Positions 23,924-29,232 of a stretch of 29,232 bases of DNA are shown here, piece after piece (the stretch's first letter is position 1; each line of letters opens with the position of its first letter). A program made the translations under genes and the position numbers. The notes under the pieces are model-generated. The model saw only the letters and a program-made list of their open reading frames with translations. It searched no databases and was not told the origin of the DNA. The stretch comes from a virus: IMG/VR virus record IMGVR_UViG_3300025697_000105, positions 1 to 29,232 of that record; one strand, written 5' to 3'.

Positions 23924-26900
23924 ATGTCTAATAGATATAACTCAATAGTAGATACTAAAGGAAGATACAATGCGGTTTCTCCAGAGGAGACTGCTGTAGT
24001 TAAGCCTGTAAAAAAAGTAGTTACTCCACAGCCAGCACCAATAGCACCAACTCCCAAGCCTATTCAAGCTCCTCGTGAACAAACAATGGCTGAGAAGTAC
24101 GGGCTTCCAGAATCTACTATCTCACAAGCTAAACCACAGGTGCAGGAAAAACCTAGCATTTGGAACCGAGTAGCAAAAACTCTTCTACCTAAAAGGGCAG
24201 AGGATTACTTTGGTTTGAATGACTCACAAATTCAAAAGGATATAAAAACATCTGAAGACGCTAAGCAGTATGAATTTGCTGGAGGAAGGTCAATTACCAG
24301 CGGGCTCATTGATAGCCTTACTGACTGGGATTCAAAAGATGTGCCATTTTATGGATCCGGTAAAGAAGCTGTTGAGTCTGTAGGGTTAGCGCAGTCAGCA
24401 AGAAGATTTGAAAAAGGTGAGCAAAAACCTGGTGATGTTAGTAAGTTGCAAGAGTACTATAAAAATAATGAAAAAGAAGCAAAGTTACAAAGGAATACTG
24501 GATATGCAGCAGGTGAAACGATAAAGAATTCTGTTAGATTTATGGGCGAGCTACTTCCGGTAGCACTATCAGAAATTTTAACTGGCAGCGTGGCACCAAC
24601 TGGTGACGCTTGGGTTTTAGCGCAAGCTTCCAAGATTGGTGTTAAAGAGACATTAAAAAAATATGCTGAGGATAAAGCTTTTAGAACAGCTCTTACAACA
24701 GCAGTAAAAAATAAAGCTAAAGTCGAAGCGGCCACAGTTGCAAAGCAGTTTGGGCTTACAGCTCCTACTAATATAACTGACAAGTCGGCTGAAAGAATGA
24801 TAGGCCAATATGATTTTGAAACAGGAAAAATTATAGAGCCAGGACAACCTATAGGTGAGGCTATTGTTAATGGAGTTTCTCAGCATGCAGTTGAATTACT
24901 TTCAGAAAGAACTGGTGGAATAACTGGGAAGCTTATTGGTAAGATGGCTACACCAGTTAAAAACGTAGCAGTAAAATCTTCTATATATAATGCACTTAAA
25001 AAAAGACTGCCTTCAGCTTCTAACTCTCAACTTACAGCTCTCTTAAAGAAGTCCGGTTGGAATGGTGTCATCGGAGAGTTCTTTGAGGAAAGAGACGCTG
25101 ATGCTTTAAACCAATTATTATTCTCTGTGGGGTTAGGTGATCAAGAATTTCAAGGACTTACTATAGAGCAGATAGCTACTGAGCTTATCGCTTTCTCTGT
25201 GATGGGTGGTGGTATTAGTGCTGGAGTTGGAGTGTATAATAAAACGGCTGATAAGATAGCAAATAAGCAAGTAACCAAAAAAAATATACAAGGTGAAGAA
25301 AATGCTATTACTCAGGAACCTTCAAAGGAGTCTGGTGTATTTTATTCTGGTGCAAAAGGACACGTAGTCGAAACTTCTTTGAATATTGATAAAGCAAAAG
25401 TAGCTACGATAAAGGGTGATCAAAGGGGATTAACTAATAGTAGTTCCTATGTTGAAGCTGATCAGAAATTATTTGATAAATATTCATCTGATTATGATTT
25501 TGTAAAAATAGAACATCCAGAGATGTCTAATAAGGCTGATGAATATTATAATTTAAAAGAGAGAAAATGGTATAGTCAAGATAAAGATGTAGCTGAAGTT
25601 TATGCAATGCAAAAACGTGAAGGTAAATATGAAATAAAAAAAGAAATTCCTACTAATACAGGTCCCGGCTATCAGGACCTTAGCAGGTCTATCGATAAAA
25701 TGGTTGAGAGTGGAACATTCTATCCAGAAGAAGCTACTATTCTTAAAACATTATTCGAAGGGACTAATGATAAATTGCTAAGTCAAATAAAATATACTGA
25801 AAATTCACGTTTTTCAAGAACACTAGGCAGATTTAGAACCCGGCAAAAAAAATCTACTGGAGAGATAGTCCCAGGAAGTCCTGATATTCAGATGCAAACA
25901 GGGTTAGCTAAAAAAGACTACACTCAATCTAGTAGAACTTTTGTTCACGAGTTTGGACACGCAGGATGGCATCTAATTTTAACACAGGAAGAAAGAAATC
26001 TTGTTACAAAAGTATTTAATGAAACATCTAAAGCTAAACGCACACAGCTTTTTAGCAACCTTGGTGGTAATGTTAACTACTATGCCGAAAATGAACATGA
26101 ATTTTTTGCTCAGGCTTTTTCTGATTATGTATTTGAAAATAAAGTTCCAGCCCCTCAAATGAAAGCATTGTTTAAGAGAATTACTGGAGAACTTTGGAGA
26201 CGTTTAAAAAACTTAGTAACTAGAGGCGAAGTTAAAGCTGTAAAAACGATGAGTCCTGTATTTGAAAAGATTTTAGCTGGAGATACCTCTACTCCTCTTA
26301 CGGAATTTTATAAAAAAGAACCCCCTAGCTTCAAGAAAAAACTACAAGAAATATTTGATGATCTTGCTCCAGAGGCTAAGAGATTGCAAGGAGCACAATC
26401 ACAAACTGTGGTTCCAGGTAAGAGTTTATTTTCTGGTGGAATGCCAGAGTTAGAAAAAACAGCTGAAGGATTAAGAGATCTTAAAAATAATATAGAAAAT
26501 ATTTCAGACAAAAAGCTAGAGGTTCTATATGACTTCACTGCAAACTTTGCTAAGGGGAATGACCATATGGAGAATACTCCAGAATATGCTGAAATGATAA
26601 AGCGAGGATATAAACCTATCGACCCTAACAATTTGAGGAGGGGATTTGACATGAAAAAAGAAACAACCCCAGAACCTACCCCAGAGCAACCAGTACAAGA
26701 TGTTTTCGATTCTCCGGTTGGAAATTCACCAATGGAGACGGTAGCTGATACCTTTAAAACTACTACTGAAAGTCTTCCACCGGATATTGCATCCACTATC
26801 GAGCCGATAGAGAAAGTAATGACTGAAGATGGCACTCCACTAGCTCAACAGGTGGGTGCGCTTGATTATATTCGAACGCCATGGAGAGTGTTTGAAAAGA

Positions 26901-28585
26901 TGGGGCTTAGACCAGCATATCAAAAACTTCTAGCTGGCTACGAAGCTTATATGAAAGAGTTACCAACTAATATTGATAAAATTACAGCTTGGTCGAAACG
27001 AGTTTCGAAAGAAAGCAACGAAAGAATTTTCGAATATTTAGACGGTGAGTCTATAGAATTGAATACGAATGAAGCTCAAGTTGCTAATGAGATTAAAGCA
27101 TGGATGGCACAGTGGGCTGATAGACTTGGCATGTCACCAGACGCGCGCATCACTGATTATATTACTCACATATTCCCTAAAGGAAAAGGTGGGGAAATTC
27201 CAGAAGAAATTGCTTACATGATTAGGGGTAAAATTCCTGGAAGTGTTTATAATCCTTTTTTGCTTGAAAGGCTTGGCGCTGAAGGTTATATCAAAGATAC
27301 TTGGAGAGCTTTGGATGCTTACACTAAACGGGCCACTCGTAAAGTTAATATGGACCCAGGTCTTGCAGAAATAAAAGAAGCAAGTGATAAATTAACACAT
27401 GACACCCAAATAGATTACATAAATAATTACGTTAGTAAAATAAATCTACGACCAAATAGGATTGATAAGATGATTGATACATCTATAAAACAACTTGTAG
27501 GATACAAGTTTGGAGCTAGACCAACTGCAGAAATTACAAGATCTCTTCGTATGATGATTGCCAGGGCTAAGATTGGATTTTCAGCTATTTCTTTTGCTAA
27601 AAATATTACACAGGGAGTAAATACATTAGCTGAACTATCAGCGAAATACACCACCATCGGCTACATAGACCTAGTAAAATATGGAGGAAAAGAATTGGAA
27701 GCAGAAGGTGTACTAATTGCTCCATTCATTGAGGATAGAAAATACAGCGCAGTAAAAGGTGCAATTGAGAAAGTTGATAAAGTGTTATTTGTAAACATGA
27801 ACGCTTCCGAGCTTGTGAATCGTGGAGCAGCTTACTACGGAGCAAAGGCGAAGTTTGTAGCTGGAAAAATAAAGCCACATGAATACAAGAAAGCATTTGG
27901 TAAAGAAATGCCAAAAGATTATAATCCAACGATGAAAGATGCAATTGATTACGGTAAGTTTGTAGCTGCTAAAACTCAATTTAAGTTTGGTGCGCTAGAT
28001 ACTCCGGTGGCTATGAATAGTGATTTAATGAAATTGATATTTCAATTTCAGACATTCTCACTTAAACAGGCAGAATTTATTACTCAAATGGCCAAGGACA
28101 AGGAGTATGCTAAACTTGTTAGATACACAACTGCCTCAACAATGCTCTTTCAAATTATAGGTAGCGCTTTTGGCATGAGTTGGGAAGACGCAATTAAACC
28201 TTGGAGATTCGGCTTGCCACCAGCGTTGCAATTCTTTTTAGATTTATTTGAGAAGGGAATTGTTGGAAAAGATAAATACGGAAATATATTAGACACAGAA
28301 GAAAAAGTAAAAGCAACAGCTGACACACTACTTACTAATGTTGTTCCTGGAGGCGTTCAGGCGAAGAGAACTTTTGAAGGGCTTGGAGTTGTAAACGAGG
28401 GAGCGGCCAGAACTAAGAGTGGCAACTTTAAACATAAAGTAGAACAGACACCATCAAATTATGTTAGAGGATCACTATTCGGTAAATATAATCTTCCAGA
28501 AAGTAAAGCTTACTACAAAAAGAAGGATGACAAAGCGAAAGGTAAAAGTAACTCATCAAGATCAAACAGATATAACGGTTTATAG
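23924..28585 (+). CDS. Giant internal/ejection-type protein with HEFGH metallopeptidase site
   Basis: A 1553-residue protein starting directly at the upstream stop. Residues 1-180 are Pro/Lys/Gln-rich. Hydrophobic segments at about 205-230, 420-440 and 1400-1423 may interact with membrane. At 675-679 HEFGH is a zinc metallopeptidase signature, with a likely third ligand Glu726 in EHEFFAQAFSDYV (E-x-x-A-x-x-F), a gluzincin-like arrangement. A region at about 470-575 (VFYSGAKGHVVE ... KWYSQDKDVAEVYA) faintly resembles an ADP-ribosyltransferase-like module, uncertain. The C-terminal third (THIFPKGKGGEIPEE; TQFKFGALDTPVAMNSDLMK at 1351) resembles large polyvalent protein-associated regions. Probably an ejected multi-function protein that processes host targets or opens the envelope. 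Stop is TAG. Confidence 0.7.
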   Translation: MSNRYNSIVDTKGRYNAVSPEETAVVKPVKKVVTPQPAPIAPTPKPIQAPREQTMAEKYGLPESTISQAKPQVQEKPSIWNRVAKTLLPKRAEDYFGLNDSQIQKDIKTSEDAKQYEFAGGRSITSGLIDSLTDWDSKDVPFYGSGKEAVESVGLAQSARRFEKGEQKPGDVSKLQEYYKNNEKEAKLQRNTGYAAGETIKNSVRFMGELLPVALSEILTGSVAPTGDAWVLAQASKIGVKETLKKYAEDKAFRTALTTAVKNKAKVEAATVAKQFGLTAPTNITDKSAERMIGQYDFETGKIIEPGQPIGEAIVNGVSQHAVELLSERTGGITGKLIGKMATPVKNVAVKSSIYNALKKRLPSASNSQLTALLKKSGWNGVIGEFFEERDADALNQLLFSVGLGDQEFQGLTIEQIATELIAFSVMGGGISAGVGVYNKTADKIANKQVTKKNIQGEENAITQEPSKESGVFYSGAKGHVVETSLNIDKAKVATIKGDQRGLTNSSSYVEADQKLFDKYSSDYDFVKIEHPEMSNKADEYYNLKERKWYSQDKDVAEVYAMQKREGKYEIKKEIPTNTGPGYQDLSRSIDKMVESGTFYPEEATILKTLFEGTNDKLLSQIKYTENSRFSRTLGRFRTRQKKSTGEIVPGSPDIQMQTGLAKKDYTQSSRTFVHEFGHAGWHLILTQEERNLVTKVFNETSKAKRTQLFSNLGGNVNYYAENEHEFFAQAFSDYVFENKVPAPQMKALFKRITGELWRRLKNLVTRGEVKAVKTMSPVFEKILAGDTSTPLTEFYKKEPPSFKKKLQEIFDDLAPEAKRLQGAQSQTVVPGKSLFSGGMPELEKTAEGLRDLKNNIENISDKKLEVLYDFTANFAKGNDHMENTPEYAEMIKRGYKPIDPNNLRRGFDMKKETTPEPTPEQPVQDVFDSPVGNSPMETVADTFKTTTESLPPDIASTIEPIEKVMTEDGTPLAQQVGALDYIRTPWRVFEKMGLRPAYQKLLAGYEAYMKELPTNIDKITAWSKRVSKESNERIFEYLDGESIELNTNEAQVANEIKAWMAQWADRLGMSPDARITDYITHIFPKGKGGEIPEEIAYMIRGKIPGSVYNPFLLERLGAEGYIKDTWRALDAYTKRATRKVNMDPGLAEIKEASDKLTHDTQIDYINNYVSKINLRPNRIDKMIDTSIKQLVGYKFGARPTAEITRSLRMMIARAKIGFSAISFAKNITQGVNTLAELSAKYTTIGYIDLVKYGGKELEAEGVLIAPFIEDRKYSAVKGAIEKVDKVLFVNMNASELVNRGAAYYGAKAKFVAGKIKPHEYKKAFGKEMPKDYNPTMKDAIDYGKFVAAKTQFKFGALDTPVAMNSDLMKLIFQFQTFSLKQAEFITQMAKDKEYAKLVRYTTASTMLFQIIGSAFGMSWEDAIKPWRFGLPPALQFFLDLFEKGIVGKDKYGNILDTEEKVKATADTLLTNVVPGGVQAKRTFEGLGVVNEGAARTKSGNFKHKVEQTPSNYVRGSLFGKYNLPESKAYYKKKDDKAKGKSNSSRSNRYNGL

Positions 28586-28590
28586 AAATA

Positions 28591-28623
28591 AAAAAAACAC
28601 CATTGTAATAATGGTGTTTTTTT
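28591..28623. terminator. Bidirectional intrinsic terminator between convergent genes
   Basis: A perfect 14-bp stem, AAAAAAACACCATT (28591-28604) with AATGGTGTTTTTTT (28610-28623), around a GTAAT loop. It ends in T runs on both strands, so it works for the plus-strand structural operon and the minus-strand operon alike. It lies 5 bases after the giant gene stop and 2 bases before the minus-strand stop. Confidence 0.9.
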
Positions 28624-28625
28624 AT

Positions 28626-28898
28626 TTATTTTTCTTCTTCTATTGTGCCTTCTTCCAACATTGTCATTATAAGAGGTAAGAAATTTATAGCCGTTTTATT
28701 TAAACCATTCTCTTTTAGCTCTCTTATTATAATCTCTTCTGCCTTAATTGCTATTTCTGGAGTTATCTTTATATCCATTCCTTTTGCAGTCTCTAACAAT
28801 ACTAGACCAAACTCGAAAGCTATTTTTAATGTCTTATTTCCATAGACTGGAAGTCTAAAAAACTTTTGGAGCCTATGGCTCAAGGATTGGAGATTCAT
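28626..28898 (-). CDS. Small helical protein, minus strand, unknown
   Basis: A 90-residue soluble protein, mostly helical, with a basic N-terminal segment (MNLQSLSHRLQKFFRLPVYG) and an acidic end. The pattern EIAIKAEEIIIRELKENGLN is an amphipathic helix. It overlaps the upstream minus-strand gene by 26 bases, implying coupling. No family is recognised. The ATG has A at -1, unlike most genes here, but its leader lies inside the preceding coding region. Confidence 0.65.
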   Translation of the reverse strand: MNLQSLSHRLQKFFRLPVYGNKTLKIAFEFGLVLLETAKGMDIKITPEIAIKAEEIIIRELKENGLNKTAINFLPLIMTMLEEGTIEEEK

Positions 28899-29133
28899 TT
28901 TTTTCTTTGTTAGGTTGTACTTCTACAGCTTCTGGTTCTTTTTCTATAACAGTATCTTCTGGTTTTTTATCCACATCGTAATTTTCAGAATCTGTGTAGT
29001 AAACAACTTGTTTAATAAAACCTTCTTGAGTTATCATCTGTTCAGCAGAGACAACTAATTTTAATTGTTCGCAAAGAGTACTAACAGCTTTTACTTTTTC
29101 CTGACTCTTAGCTGTGATTTCTTCTTTTGTCAT
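28873..29133 (-). CDS. Small acidic protein, minus strand, unknown
   Basis: An 86-residue protein with a helical N-terminal half (TKEEITAKSQEKVKAVSTLC, EQLKLVVSAEQMITQEGF) and an acidic Pro/Glu/Val-rich tail (EDTVIEKEPEAVEVQPNKEK), similar in character to the low-complexity arms of the head proteins. It starts one base after the stop of a further minus-strand gene (AATATG context) and ends in TAG inside the next gene. Function unknown. Confidence 0.65.
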   Translation of the reverse strand: MTKEEITAKSQEKVKAVSTLCEQLKLVVSAEQMITQEGFIKQVVYYTDSENYDVDKKPEDTVIEKEPEAVEVQPNKEKNESPILEP

Positions 29134-29134
29134 A

Positions 29135-29232
29135 TTAAATTTCTTTTAAGAATAATTGATAAGCCTCTGATATTTGATTCGCTGATTTAATAATAAGGTC
29201 TTCCATGTTTTCAATCTCTCTTTCATCAAACT
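29135..29232 (-). CDS. Partial minus-strand gene, C-terminal 31 residues
   Basis: The minus strand reads in frame from the window end to a TAA at 29135-29137, encoding a helical C-terminus (ERENMEDL-like acidic start, then IIKSANQISEAYQLFLKEI). The stop is followed after one base by the ATG of the next gene, the same tight packing as in the rest of the window. Its N-terminus lies beyond the window. No family can be assigned from 31 residues. Confidence 0.55.
   Translation of the reverse strand, partial: FDEREIENMEDLIIKSANQISEAYQLFLKEI

Noticed and set aside
26308-26835. Long minus-strand frame of 175 codons opposite the giant gene
   Set aside because: It lies wholly within a convincing plus-strand gene, has no start context and a composition typical of antisense translation.
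28461-28845. Plus-strand frames continuing past the giant gene stop
   Set aside because: They cross the bidirectional terminator and overlap the better-supported minus-strand gene.

Overview
The window is a contiguous structural (virion) gene block of an AT-rich, tailed double-stranded DNA bacteriophage, most likely a podovirus. The evidence is the gene order: a long portal (706 aa), small head genes, an acidic scaffold-like protein, decoration protein, major capsid protein, fibres, a head-to-tail adaptor, a P22 gp10-like tail hub, a receptor-binding fibre, and finally two smaller and one giant (1553 aa) internal or ejection-type proteins. There is no long tail tube, tape measure or baseplate set. 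Terminase, replication and integration genes are not in the window. Only three small genes, at the right end, lie on the minus strand. They converge on the structural operon across a bidirectional terminator.

Layout. 1-151: leader with a sigma70-type promoter. 152-6650: portal, three small or unknown genes, scaffold candidate, HNH-AP2 homing endonuclease, decoration protein, major capsid protein, then a perfect RNA hairpin. 6728-7990: second small capsid protein, a NUMOD3-only remnant of a homing nuclease, a coiled-coil protein. 7995-11151: a large collagen-like fibre and a DNRLRE-like adhesin. 11241-12863: coiled-coil membrane protein, 46-aa membrane peptide and a papain-like cysteine peptidase candidate (possible lysis cassette). 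12889-15744: a 951-aa fusion of glycosyltransferase, TPR, GT-D-like, methyltransferase and glycosyltransferase domains. 15749-21404: small membrane protein, promoter, adaptor, second collagen-like protein, gp10-like hub, beta-structured fibre. 21435-28585: small membrane protein, small soluble protein, three internal virion proteins, the last carrying an HEFGH metallopeptidase site. 28591-28623: terminator. 28626-29232: minus-strand small genes, the last cut by the window end. No non-coding stretch exceeds about 150 bases, and I see no tRNA, CRISPR array or insertion sequence.

Host clues. No plus-strand start has a recognisable Shine-Dalgarno sequence. Starts sit in A/T leaders, with T immediately before ATG in 24 of 27 plus-strand genes. 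All starts are ATG. Of 30 stops, 26 are TAA, 4 are TAG and none is TGA. Three promoter-like sites have the form TTGYTT-N17-TATAAT, which is sigma70-like and not the usual Bacteroidota TTTG / TAnnTTTG pattern. The host is therefore a low-GC bacterium that does not rely on Shine-Dalgarno pairing; Patescibacteria (CPR) or an unusual Bacteroidota are possible. This host guess is inference only.

The most interesting material is (i) the phage-borne GT/GT-D/methyltransferase fusion between two Gly-Pro-Thr/Gly-Tyr-Thr collagen-like proteins, which suggests self-glycosylation of virion fibres, (ii) a 45-bp leader with a conserved hairpin repeated in front of two head-assembly genes, one copy directly downstream of a promoter, (iii) the start-codon context, and (iv) the giant polyvalent ejection-type protein with a metallopeptidase site.
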